Both the position numbers and the translations under genes were made by a program. Under the pieces are notes generated by a model, which saw only the letters and a program-made list of their open reading frames with translations, was not told where the DNA came from and did no database searches. 33,378 nt of DNA from Rhodospirillales bacterium (GTDB lineage Bacteria > Pseudomonadota > Alphaproteobacteria > Acetobacterales > Acetobacteraceae), in contig JANXVC010000214.1 in the NCBI GenBank assembly GCA_025351925.1, forward strand, positions 1 to 33,378. Reading direction: 5' to 3'. Within the stretch, counting starts at the first letter, position 1; every line of letters starts with the position of its first letter. This document shows, piece by piece, positions 23,733 to 30,406 of this stretch.

Positions 23733-24749
23733 TCAAAGGACAGGATTGTGGTACGGCAGGATGCCCGGGCTTGTCGATGCCGGCCCGGAAGGATGGCTGG
23801 CAGTGACGCTCACCACATGGCCATATGTGGCATCCGATAGGTTGCTGACCACAAGCGTCGCCTGGCTCTGCGGCGTGGTGAACTGCAATGAGCCGATTAC
23901 GGCGCCGGTCGTGTTGAATAACTCAAGCAGGCTGCCTTTGACCTCCCAAGACGCTGCATTGAGCGCCTCCAGCCGCACCGTTCCGGCAATCTGTGGCGCG
24001 CCCAAATCGACTTTGCCCAGGAAGCTGAGTGGTTGGTCGATCTGCAGCGATCCCTGGCTGATGTGGAATGTCTGGCCGGCATCGACCGCCGCGCTAATCT
24101 CGACCCCGCCGCTGAACCCGCCGCCCCCGGCGGCGCTGGTATAGGTGTTCCCCACTCCGGTCAGATGCACCGAGATCGTAACTTTCCCGCCCGCTGCACT
24201 GATGGAGCCGTCATTCTCCACCCGGGCCGAGCCGCGTCCGGATATCACCAATTGCCCACTTGGGAACGCCGTGAGAACGCCCTTGTTGATCAGCGCGGCC
24301 CCAGGGTCCAAGACCATTTTGAGGCTGGCGTTTGGGCCGAGGCTGTCGCGGCCGCCCTCAATCACGCCTCCATCGTTCGTGACCGTACCCCTTACTAGGA
24401 CCGTTCCGAATTTCGCAGCGTAGTAGCCCGGCGGGCTGCCGCTCACCGGTCCGTTGTAGAGCGGTGGCGCCTCGTTCAACTTGACGTTCTTGAGGGTAAC
24501 ATTCTGCAAAACAAGCATCGGCGCGCTCGCAGCGGCGGCGCCGATCAGCCCAATCGTCGTGAGAACCGTCGCAGAACCAAAAGTTGAATTCGCTAAAACC
24601 GCGATTCCGCTTTGCAAATATAAGTTATCTCCAGCAACAGGCGCGCTTTTGGGAGACCAATTGAGTGCAGCTTTAAACGAGCCAACCGCGGTGTTCCAGT
24701 TTTTGACCGACATATTGTCACCCGATCGAGGAGCATTAATGGCCAGCAT
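23733..24749 (-). CDS. Beta-helix-like surface protein of unknown function
   Basis: This 338-residue protein has no recognisable enzyme motif. The N-terminus has the pattern NWNTAVGSFKAALNWSPKSA, then P-x-A-G-D-N and L-Q-S-G. This resembles the 'W..a..NW..g..P...d...i..G' module at the head of bacterial beta-helix and autotransporter-passenger proteins. The rest is rich in G, S, T, N and V, with strand-turn repeats such as GTVLVRGTVTNDGGVIEGG and ARVENDGSISAAGGKVTISV. No signal peptide, autotransporter barrel, sorting tail or cysteine is visible, so export, if any, would need another route. The start is either the ATG at 24749 or the ATG 12 codons later at 24713, which has GGTGA just upstream. 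By eye it is less GC-rich than its neighbours, which hints at transfer. Confidence 0.7.
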   Translation of the reverse strand: MLAINAPRSGDNMSVKNWNTAVGSFKAALNWSPKSAPVAGDNLYLQSGIAVLANSTFGSATVLTTIGLIGAAAASAPMLVLQNVTLKNVKLNEAPPLYNGPVSGSPPGYYAAKFGTVLVRGTVTNDGGVIEGGRDSLGPNASLKMVLDPGAALINKGVLTAFPSGQLVISGRGSARVENDGSISAAGGKVTISVHLTGVGNTYTSAAGGGGFSGGVEISAAVDAGQTFHISQGSLQIDQPLSFLGKVDLGAPQIAGTVRLEALNAASWEVKGSLLELFNTTGAVIGSLQFTTPQSQATLVVSNLSDATYGHVVSVTASHPSGPASTSPGILPYHNPVL

Positions 24750-24937
24750 TTAATACGATTTCAAAATAGGAATATCTATGATACTCACGATAACGTTACA
24801 TCTTTTGGGAACACTGAGCGGCTTATGCCGGCTTCCCAGTGCAACGGCTTGCCGGAGCCGGATGCCGCACCATTTTCCAACAACTATTCTGCCCTGCTTA
24901 AGCCTGGTCGGGGTATCCCTTTTGGAAGCTTTGAATT
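24750..24937. other. AT-richer divergent intergenic region
   Basis: These 188 bases separate two divergent genes, the beta-helix protein and folE, and must hold both promoters. The left third (24750-24810) is notably AT-rich compared with the window. GGAAG at 24924-24928 is a plausible ribosome binding site for the TTG start of folE at 24938. No convincing consensus promoter, repeat or RNA motif was seen. Confidence 0.5.
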
Positions 24938-25576
24938 TTGAACAGCATAAGCCCTACGACCGCATCCGGGCCCACGGTCAGCGACGACCGTCCGACCGTG
25001 GAGGAGGCTGAGGCTGCGGTCCGCACGCTGCTGCGTTGGGCCGGCGATGATCCGACGCGGGAGGGCTTGCTCGACACGCCGAAGCGCGTTGTGCGCTCAT
25101 ATCAAGAATTGTTTGGCGGCTATGCCATTGACCCGGTCTCCCTGCTGGAACGCACGTTCGAGGAGGTCGAGGGCTATGACGAGATTGTCCTATTGCGCGA
25201 CATTCGGCTCGAAAGCTATTGCGAGCACCACATGGTTCCCATTATTGGCCGCTGCCACGTAGCCTATCTGCCGAACCGCCGGGTGGTCGGGATCAGCAAG
25301 CTGGCCCGGGTCGTGGATGCCTATTCCAAGCGCCTGCAGATCCAGGAAAAGCTGACGGTGCAGATCGCCGCCACGATCGACCAGGTGCTGCAGCCGTTGG
25401 GCGTCGGCGTGATGATCGAGGCCGGGCACCAATGCATGACGACCCGCGGCGTGCACAAGCCCGGTGTCAGCATGGTCACAAGCCGCATGCTTGGCGCATT
25501 CCGCAACGATCCCACGACCCGGCGCGAGCTGATGGCGATGATCGGCCAGCGCTCGCCGGGCAGCTTTGAGACCTAA
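24938..25576 (+). CDS. folE: GTP cyclohydrolase I
   Basis: This 212-residue type IA enzyme converts GTP to 7,8-dihydroneopterin triphosphate for folate synthesis. Zinc ligands are C95 and H98 in SYCEHHMVP and C166 in HQCMTTRGV. The conserved middle is [20 protein letters not shown] followed by QEKLT, and the N-terminal helix region is [20 protein letters not shown]. The frame begins with TTG at 24938, as no ATG or GTG lies upstream of the conserved region. GGAAG is spaced 9 bases before it. It is convergent with dut, with 6 bases between the two stops. Confidence 0.96.
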   Translation: MNSISPTTASGPTVSDDRPTVEEAEAAVRTLLRWAGDDPTREGLLDTPKRVVRSYQELFGGYAIDPVSLLERTFEEVEGYDEIVLLRDIRLESYCEHHMVPIIGRCHVAYLPNRRVVGISKLARVVDAYSKRLQIQEKLTVQIAATIDQVLQPLGVGVMIEAGHQCMTTRGVHKPGVSMVTSRMLGAFRNDPTTRRELMAMIGQRSPGSFET

Positions 25577-25582
25577 TTAGGC

Positions 25583-26041
25583 CTATCGAAGTCCAGTCGA
25601 GCCGAAACCGCCGTCGCCGCGCATGGTCGCGTCCAGGTCGCTAACCTCGATCAGCGTCAGTTGCGGCGCCGGCGCGACTACTGCCTGGGCGATCCGGTCA
25701 CCGCGATGGATGGCAAACGGCGAATCTCCTAGGTTGATCAGGCACACCATCAGCGGCCCGCGATAGTCGCTGTCCACCGTGCCGGGGCTGTTCGCGACCG
25801 AGATGCCGTGCCGGACCGCAAGTCCAGACCGTGGCCGAACCTGCATCTCATAGCCCTGCGGCACAGCGCAGGCGAAGCCGGTCGGTATCAACGCACGCTC
25901 GCCCGGCGCCAGCGTGAGCGGCATGTCGTCCGAGACCGCGGCGCGCAGGTCGAACCCGGCCGACCCAGTGGTCGCATAGGCGGGGATTGGCAGATCCGGG
26001 TTGCCGCCCAGCCTCAAGAAACGCACGGCCGGCGCGCTCAC
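25583..26041 (-). CDS. dut: Deoxyuridine 5'-triphosphate nucleotidohydrolase
   Basis: This 152-residue trimeric dUTPase hydrolyses dUTP to dUMP and pyrophosphate, keeping uracil out of DNA and feeding thymidylate synthesis. All five motifs are present: GSAGFDLRA (26-34), PRSGLAVRHGI (70-80), the catalytic GTVDSDYRG (87-95), RGDRIAQAVV (113-122), and the C-terminal lid RGDGGFGSTG (141-150). The start is GTG at 26041, overlapping the coaBC stop as GTGA (26038-26041), so it is the last gene of ubiE-coaBC-dut. Confidence 0.97.
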   Translation of the reverse strand: MSAPAVRFLRLGGNPDLPIPAYATTGSAGFDLRAAVSDDMPLTLAPGERALIPTGFACAVPQGYEMQVRPRSGLAVRHGISVANSPGTVDSDYRGPLMVCLINLGDSPFAIHRGDRIAQAVVAPAPQLTLIEVSDLDATMRGDGGFGSTGLR

Positions 26042-27264
26042 GCCAGCGCCTCGGCTATATCCAGCGCTTCAGCGATGTCCAGCGCCTCGGCGATGCGCTG
26101 CGCCAGACGCCCGGCAACGTCGGATTTCGGCATCCTGGGCCACGCCTCGATCCCTGCGGCGGTGACCAGATGCACCTCGTTCAGCTCACCGCCCATGATG
26201 CCGGTCTCCGGCCGCACGTCGTTCGCGACGATCCAATCGCAGCCTTTGCGGGTGCGCTTGGCTTGGGCGTGTTCCAGCATGTCTTCAGTCTCCGCAGCAA
26301 AGCCGACGACCAATTGCGGGCGCATAGAGCCGGTTGCGGAAAGCGTCGCCAGAATGTCCGGGTTGGGCACCAGCGCCAAAGCGGGCGGTGCGGCGCCCGG
26401 CGCCTTTTTGATCTTGGCGCTGGCCGGTGCCGTCACGCGCCAGTCTGCGACGGCCGCGGCGCAGACCGCCACGTCTGCCGGAAGCGCTGCGGTGCACGCG
26501 GCCAGCATCTGCTCGGCCGTCTCGATCCGATGCACGGTGACGCCGGGCGGGTCCGCGATCCCAACGGGTCCGCTCACCAGGGTGACGCGCGCGCCGAGTT
26601 GGGCCAGGGCGGCGGCGATCGAGTGGCCCTGCCGCCCGCTGCTGCGGTTGGCGAGGTAGCGCACTGGGTCGATCGGCTCATGCGTCGGACCGCTGGTCAC
26701 TAGCGCGTGCCGACCCGCCAGCGGATGGGACGGCTGCAGCAGGGCCTGGATAGCGGCGAGGATCGCGGTGGGCTCCGCCAGGCGGCCGAAGCCGTATTCG
26801 TTGCAGGCCATGGCGCCCTCCTCGGGCCCGACCACGTGGACGCCGCGGGCGCGCAGCGTCGCCATGGCCGCGCGCGTCGCCGGGTGCGTCCACATCCGCA
26901 CGTTCATGGCAGGGGCCACCAGCACCGGCTTGTCGGTGGCCAGCAGCACGGTGCTCGCGAGGTCGTCCGCCAAGCCGGCCGCCATCTTCGCCAGCATGTT
27001 GGCGCTGGCCGGCACGACCACCACCAGGTCGGCGGCGCGGGAGAGCTGGATGTGGCCCATCTCGCTCTCGTCGGTGAGCGACCACAGGCTGGAATAAACC
27101 TTCTCCTCGGTCAGTGCCTGCAGGCTGAGCGGCGTCACGAACTGCGCACCGCCCTCGGTGAGCACGGTGCTGACCGCGACGCCGTCGCGCCGCAGCAAGC
27201 GCACGAGTTCCAGAGCCTTGTAGGCCGCGATGCCGCCGCTGACGATAAGCAGTACGCGCTTCAA
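26038..27264 (-). CDS. coaBC: Phosphopantothenoylcysteine decarboxylase / phosphopantothenate-cysteine ligase
   Basis: This 408-residue bifunctional flavoprotein carries out two consecutive steps of coenzyme A synthesis. The N-terminal CoaC domain has the catalytic H71 (GHIQLSRAADL), N121 in APAMNVRMW, and the substrate-clamp cysteine C154 in ACNEYGFGRL. The C-terminal CoaB domain begins near TSGPTHEPIDPVRYLANRSS and includes the GCDWIVANDV segment. The start is a TTG at 27264 overlapping the ubiE stop as TTGA (27261-27264). The C-terminal end carries a three-fold 18-base repeat not expected in the family. Confidence 0.96.
   Translation of the reverse strand: MKRVLLIVSGGIAAYKALELVRLLRRDGVAVSTVLTEGGAQFVTPLSLQALTEEKVYSSLWSLTDESEMGHIQLSRAADLVVVVPASANMLAKMAAGLADDLASTVLLATDKPVLVAPAMNVRMWTHPATRAAMATLRARGVHVVGPEEGAMACNEYGFGRLAEPTAILAAIQALLQPSHPLAGRHALVTSGPTHEPIDPVRYLANRSSGRQGHSIAAALAQLGARVTLVSGPVGIADPPGVTVHRIETAEQMLAACTAALPADVAVCAAAVADWRVTAPASAKIKKAPGAAPPALALVPNPDILATLSATGSMRPQLVVGFAAETEDMLEHAQAKRTRKGCDWIVANDVRPETGIMGGELNEVHLVTAAGIEAWPRMPKSDVAGRLAQRIAEALDIAEALDIAEALA
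26044..26097 (-). repeat. Three 18-bp tandem repeats at the coaBC C-terminus
   Basis: Units at 26044-26061, 26062-26079 and 26080-26097 encode the terminal IAEALD-IAEALD-IAEALA of CoaBC. The units differ at a few bases each. The repeat ends just before the stop and the dut start, and looks like an in-frame duplication that lengthened the last helix. Confidence 0.8.
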
Positions 27265-28016
27265 AGCCGCCAGCCCGTGTGGATCGCGGCGATCCCGCCA
27301 GTGAGGTTGCGGTGGCGCACGCGCGATAGTCCGGCGGCGCGCATCATCGCCGCCAGGGTCGCTTGATCCGGGAAGGTGCGGATGCTCTCCGCGAGATACT
27401 GGTAGCTGTCGGCGTCGCCCGCCACGGCGCGGCCGAGCCGGGGCAGCACCTGGAACGACCAGGCGTCGTAGGCCGGCGCGAGGGCGGCGACCTGGACGCG
27501 GGAGAACTCAAGGCAATGGAACTGCCCGCCGGGCTTCAGCACCCGGCGCGCCTCGGCCAGCACCGCCGGCTTGTCCGTGCAGTTGCGCAGGCCGAGCGCG
27601 ATGCTGACCCGGTCCACCGAGCGGTCGTGCAGCGGGATCGCCTCCGCGTCCACCACCAGGAACGCCACGTCTGCGTCGTACGGCCGTTTGCGCGCCTCGG
27701 CGAGCATCGAAGGGTTGATGTCGGTGAGCCATACCGGCCCGCCGCCCCGGGCGCGCCAGCCGAACGCAATGTCGCCGGTGCCGCCCGCGAGGTCGAGCAA
27801 TGTGCTGTCCGGCCGGGGCTGCAGACCCGCGATGAACCCACGCTTCCATACCCGGTGGACGCCGAGCGACATCAGGTCGTTCATCAGGTCATAGCGTGGG
27901 GCGACGCTGTCGAACACCGCGCGGACCATGGGCTTCTTTTCGGCCACGGGTACGCTGCGGAAGCCGAAGTCCGTGTTAGGGCGTAAGCTGGGGGCGGTCT
28001 CGGGATTGCTGCTCAT
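27261..28016 (-). CDS. ubiE: Ubiquinone/menaquinone biosynthesis C-methyltransferase
   Basis: This 251-residue SAM-dependent methyltransferase C-methylates the benzoquinol (or demethylmenaquinol) ring in quinone synthesis. It has the UbiE N-terminal signature VFDSVAPRYDLMNDLMSLGV. Next are the SAM motif LLDLAGGTGDIAF, post-motif TDINPSMLAEARKR, and IALGLRNCTDKPAVLAEARR with LKPGGQFHCLEFS. The C-terminal YQYLAESIRTFPDQ and GGIAAIHTGWRL are also conserved. The ATG at 28016 is divergent from mutM (ATG at 28046), with a 29-base gap. ubiE is the first gene of the ubiE-coaBC-dut operon; ubiB, often next to ubiE, is not here. Confidence 0.97.
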   Translation of the reverse strand: MSSNPETAPSLRPNTDFGFRSVPVAEKKPMVRAVFDSVAPRYDLMNDLMSLGVHRVWKRGFIAGLQPRPDSTLLDLAGGTGDIAFGWRARGGGPVWLTDINPSMLAEARKRPYDADVAFLVVDAEAIPLHDRSVDRVSIALGLRNCTDKPAVLAEARRVLKPGGQFHCLEFSRVQVAALAPAYDAWSFQVLPRLGRAVAGDADSYQYLAESIRTFPDQATLAAMMRAAGLSRVRHRNLTGGIAAIHTGWRL

Positions 28017-28045
28017 AGGAGCAGCATATAGCTTGTCCTGCAGCG

Positions 28046-28897
28046 ATGCCGGAACTCCCTGAAGTTGAAACCGTGATGCGCGGGCTGCAGGCGCGGCTGG
28101 AGGGGCGGGTGATCCGCCGTGCCGAGGTGCGGCGTCCGGACCTGCGCTGGCCGTTGCCGCTCAACCTGCAGACGCGGCTGACCGGTGCCCGTGTGCTGGG
28201 GTTCCGGCGCCGGGCCAAGTACATTCTGATGCGGCTCGCTCCGTTTTCCGACGACGCCGCCACCAGCGTGCTGCTGCATCTCGGCATGTCGGGCCGCATG
28301 CTGATCCGGCAGCACGGCTCGAACGCCGCAGTGCTGCATGAGCATGTCGAGCTGGAGACGGATGACGGCTGGCTGGTCGGGTTCGTCGATCCCCGGCGGT
28401 TCGGCTCGATCGACCTGGTGCCGACCGCCGCGGAGGACGCGCATCGCCTGTTGGCCGGATTGGGGCCGGAGCCGCTGGATGATGCGTTCGACGCTAACGT
28501 GCTTTCGCGGGCACTGGCCGGGCGCCGCACCCCGATCAAGGCGGCGCTGCTGGATCAGCGCGTGGTGGCGGGCCTTGGCAACATCTACGTGTGCGAGGCG
28601 ATGTTCCGGGCCGGCATCGCGCCCAGCCGCCTTGCAGCCGACGTGACCGGAGCGCAGGCGGCACGGCTGGTGTCCGAGATCAAGGCGACGCTGCTGGAGG
28701 CGATCGCCGCCGGGGGTTCCAGCCTGCGGGACTATGTGCAGCCGGATGGTGAGCTCGGCTATTTCCAGCACGCCTGGCGGGTCTATGGCCGCGAGGGCGA
28801 GCGTTGCCACCAGTGTCCGGGCCCGCCCTGCCCTGGCGTCGCCCGCATCGTGCAGTCCGGCCGCAGCACCTTCTATTGTCCACGCCTGCAGGCCTGA
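28046..28897 (+). CDS. mutM: Formamidopyrimidine-DNA glycosylase with atypical zinc finger
   Basis: This 283-residue base-excision repair enzyme removes 8-oxoguanine and formamidopyrimidines and then nicks the strand. The N-terminal PELPEVETV supplies the catalytic Pro2 and Glu3. K58 in RRRAKYILM is the conserved lysine. The helix-two-turn-helix region is [20 protein letters not shown]. The C-terminal finger retains R273 in the QSGRSTFYC loop. However, the usual C-x2-C-x16-C-x2-C becomes C254-x2-C257-x4-C262-x15-C278, and the expected fourth position is Leu281 (CPRLQ). The ATG at 28046 exposes Pro2 after Met removal. The enoyl-CoA hydratase gene follows 29 bases later. Confidence 0.96.
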   Translation: MPELPEVETVMRGLQARLEGRVIRRAEVRRPDLRWPLPLNLQTRLTGARVLGFRRRAKYILMRLAPFSDDAATSVLLHLGMSGRMLIRQHGSNAAVLHEHVELETDDGWLVGFVDPRRFGSIDLVPTAAEDAHRLLAGLGPEPLDDAFDANVLSRALAGRRTPIKAALLDQRVVAGLGNIYVCEAMFRAGIAPSRLAADVTGAQAARLVSEIKATLLEAIAAGGSSLRDYVQPDGELGYFQHAWRVYGREGERCHQCPGPPCPGVARIVQSGRSTFYCPRLQA

Positions 28898-28926
28898 GTT
28901 ACACCGCACACCCGAAGGAGATTTTT

Positions 28927-29718
28927 ATGCCCGAAATGCCAGCGCCTACGATGATTTTGGTCGAGACGCATGGGCGCGTGGGCCTGATCCGCCTGAACCG
29001 GCCCCAGGCGCTCAATGCGCTATGCGACCATTTGATGGATGAGCTAGGCCGCCAGTTGCTGGCGTTCGACGCGGACCCGGCGATCGGCGCCATCGTGCTG
29101 ACCGGGTCGGACAAGGCGTTTGCCGCCGGCGCCGACATCAAGGAGATGAAGGACCGCAACTATCCCGACGTGTTCTTGCACGACTTCATCGGCGCGCGAT
29201 GGGAGACGGTGCTGCGCGTCCGGAAGCCGGTCATTGCGGCGGTGAACGGCTTTGCACTGGGCGGCGGCTGCGAACTCGCGATGATGTGCGACATGATCGT
29301 CGCCGGCGATGACGCGCGCTTTGGTCAGCCGGAGATCAACCTGGGCGTGATTCCCGGTGCTGGCGGCACCCAGCGCCTGACCCGCGCGGTCGGCAAATCA
29401 AAGGCAATGGACATCTGCCTGACCGGCCGCATGATGGACGCGGCCGAGGCGGAGCGTTGCAACCTGGTGAGTCGCATCTTCCCAGCGGACGACCTAGTGA
29501 CGGAGGCGCTAAAACTTGCCGCCAAGGTTGCTGCACAATCGCCGGTTGCCGCCGCCATGGCCAAGCGCGCGGTGAACGCAGCGTTCGAGACGACGCTCAC
29601 CGAGGGCGTGCGGAGCGAGCGTGCGCTGTTCCTGTCGTTGTTCGGCACGCCGGATCAGCGCGAGGGCATGGCGGCGTTCGCCGAGAAGCGCACGCCGGCG
29701 TTCAGCGGCGAGGGTTAA
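28927..29718 (+). CDS. Enoyl-CoA hydratase
   Basis: This 263-residue crotonase-fold enzyme hydrates trans-2-enoyl-CoA to (S)-3-hydroxyacyl-CoA in fatty-acid oxidation. The oxyanion hole and catalytic acids are clear: [14 protein letters not shown]116 in [15 protein letters not shown], and E136 in [20 protein letters not shown]. The ATG at 28927 has AAGGAG 6 bases upstream. A frame extending back into mutM is rejected. The gene's product feeds the same pathway as the etfBA-hydroxybutyryl-CoA dehydrogenase cluster 8 kb away. The order mutM, hydratase, rpsT is shared by many Rhodospirillales and is probably ancestral. Confidence 0.95.
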   Translation: MPEMPAPTMILVETHGRVGLIRLNRPQALNALCDHLMDELGRQLLAFDADPAIGAIVLTGSDKAFAAGADIKEMKDRNYPDVFLHDFIGARWETVLRVRKPVIAAVNGFALGGGCELAMMCDMIVAGDDARFGQPEINLGVIPGAGGTQRLTRAVGKSKAMDICLTGRMMDAAEAERCNLVSRIFPADDLVTEALKLAAKVAAQSPVAAAMAKRAVNAAFETTLTEGVRSERALFLSLFGTPDQREGMAAFAEKRTPAFSGEG

Positions 29719-29762
29719 GGTTGGCTTGGCAAGATCGGGATCAGTTTTTGGAACGCTCCGGC

Positions 29763-29790
29763 TTGACTCGAACATTGCGCCTCCATAGAA
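29763..29790 (+). promoter_or_regulatory. Candidate rpsT promoter
   Basis: TTGACT (29763-29768) lies 16 bases before ATAGAA (29785-29790), about 60 bases upstream of the rpsT ATG. The -35 includes a GACTC, a GANTC-type methylation target. The pair fits the need for strong ribosomal protein expression but has not been tested. Confidence 0.4.
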
Positions 29791-29849
29791 CGGGCGGCTT
29801 CTGGCGCGCCTGACGTGCCCCCGCATCGCATTGTCTGAGAAGAGCTCCT

Positions 29850-30119
29850 ATGGCGAACACCGCATCAGCGCGCAAGCGCATCCGTCAGACCGCCAAGCGC
29901 ACCGAGCGCAACCAGGCCCGCAAGAGCCGCATGCGAACGTTTGTGAAGAAGGTTGAGGTCGCCTGCGCTGCCGGTGACAAGGCTGCCGCCGCTGAGGCGT
30001 TGCGCGTAGCGCAGCCGGAGATGCAGCGTGCGGCCGGCAAGGGTGTGATCCACATGAATACGGTCTCACGTAAAATATCGCGGCTGGCTGCTCGAGTTAA
30101 GGCGCTCGCCAGCGCCTGA
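29850..30119 (+). CDS. rpsT: 30S ribosomal protein S20
   Basis: This 89-residue basic helical protein binds 16S rRNA early in 30S assembly. The family pattern is intact: [20 protein letters not shown], then [16 protein letters not shown], the Ala-rich centre, and the [20 protein letters not shown] end. The ATG at 29850 has GAAGAG about 6 bases upstream. A strong intrinsic terminator follows at 30170-30203. rpsT next to dnaA is the usual order in alphaproteobacteria. Confidence 0.97.
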   Translation: MANTASARKRIRQTAKRTERNQARKSRMRTFVKKVEVACAAGDKAAAAEALRVAQPEMQRAAGKGVIHMNTVSRKISRLAARVKALASA

Positions 30120-30129
30120 TATTTGGCCA

Positions 30130-30155
30130 GGCGGGTTTACTCGCCCAGCACTTTT
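30130..30155 (+). terminator. Weak hairpin after rpsT
   Basis: GGCGGG (30130-30135) pairs with CTCGCC (30140-30145) around a TTTA loop, followed after six bases by TTTT. It may be a first, leaky terminator ahead of the stronger one at 30170. Confidence 0.4.
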
Positions 30156-30169
30156 GTATTGTTTTCGGG

Positions 30170-30203
30170 AAGCGGACATATTTGCATGTCCGCTTTCTTT
30201 GTT
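30170..30203 (+). terminator. Rho-independent terminator of rpsT
   Basis: A perfect 10-bp stem (AAGCGGACAT, 30170-30179, with ATGTCCGCTT, 30186-30195) and a 6-base loop, followed by TCTTTGTT. It sits 50 bases after the rpsT stop and isolates rpsT from dnaA. Confidence 0.75.
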
Positions 30204-30358
30204 ATTACTATGCTGTAAAATAGCAACTGAGTTTTGTATTGCCTTCAAGAACGGTTTGACCTAGTTGTGTCATGCGGTTGCCATGAAGCGACTGCTAACT
30301 GCTTCCAGCAGCGCCTGCTTCAGCGATTGGCGCAACTTTGTTCTCGCGGCGGCCCTGT
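30204..30358 (+). promoter_or_regulatory. dnaA upstream regulatory region
   Basis: These 155 bases lie between the rpsT terminator and the tandem repeat that precedes dnaA, and must contain the dnaA promoter. The left part (to about 30250) is AT-rich and carries TTTTGTATTG at 30233-30242, a second copy of a sequence at 30152-30161. A TTGACC (30256-30261) is a candidate -35, but no good -10 is spaced behind it. No consensus DnaA box (TTATCCACA) or CtrA box was found, so this is not an obvious chromosomal origin. Confidence 0.4.
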
Positions 30359-30406
30359 GCCGTTAAACCCAGGCAGGTTTTAGCCGTTGAACCCAGGCAG
30401 GTCTTA
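30359..30406 (+). repeat. 24-bp tandem repeat abutting the dnaA start codon
   Basis: Two head-to-tail copies of 24 bases (30359-30382 and 30383-30406) differ at two positions. Copy two ends at the base before the dnaA ATG (30407). Each copy carries AGGCAGGT, which includes the likely ribosome binding sequence, but only copy two is followed by ATG. The unit is 8 codons and in frame with dnaA, encoding AVKPRQVL then AVEPRQVL if translation began at an upstream TTG (30338). Confidence 0.9.

Noticed and set aside
30120-30406. Chromosomal replication origin upstream of dnaA
   Set aside because: AT-rich stretches are present, but no cluster of DnaA boxes, no CtrA boxes and no clear unwinding element were found.
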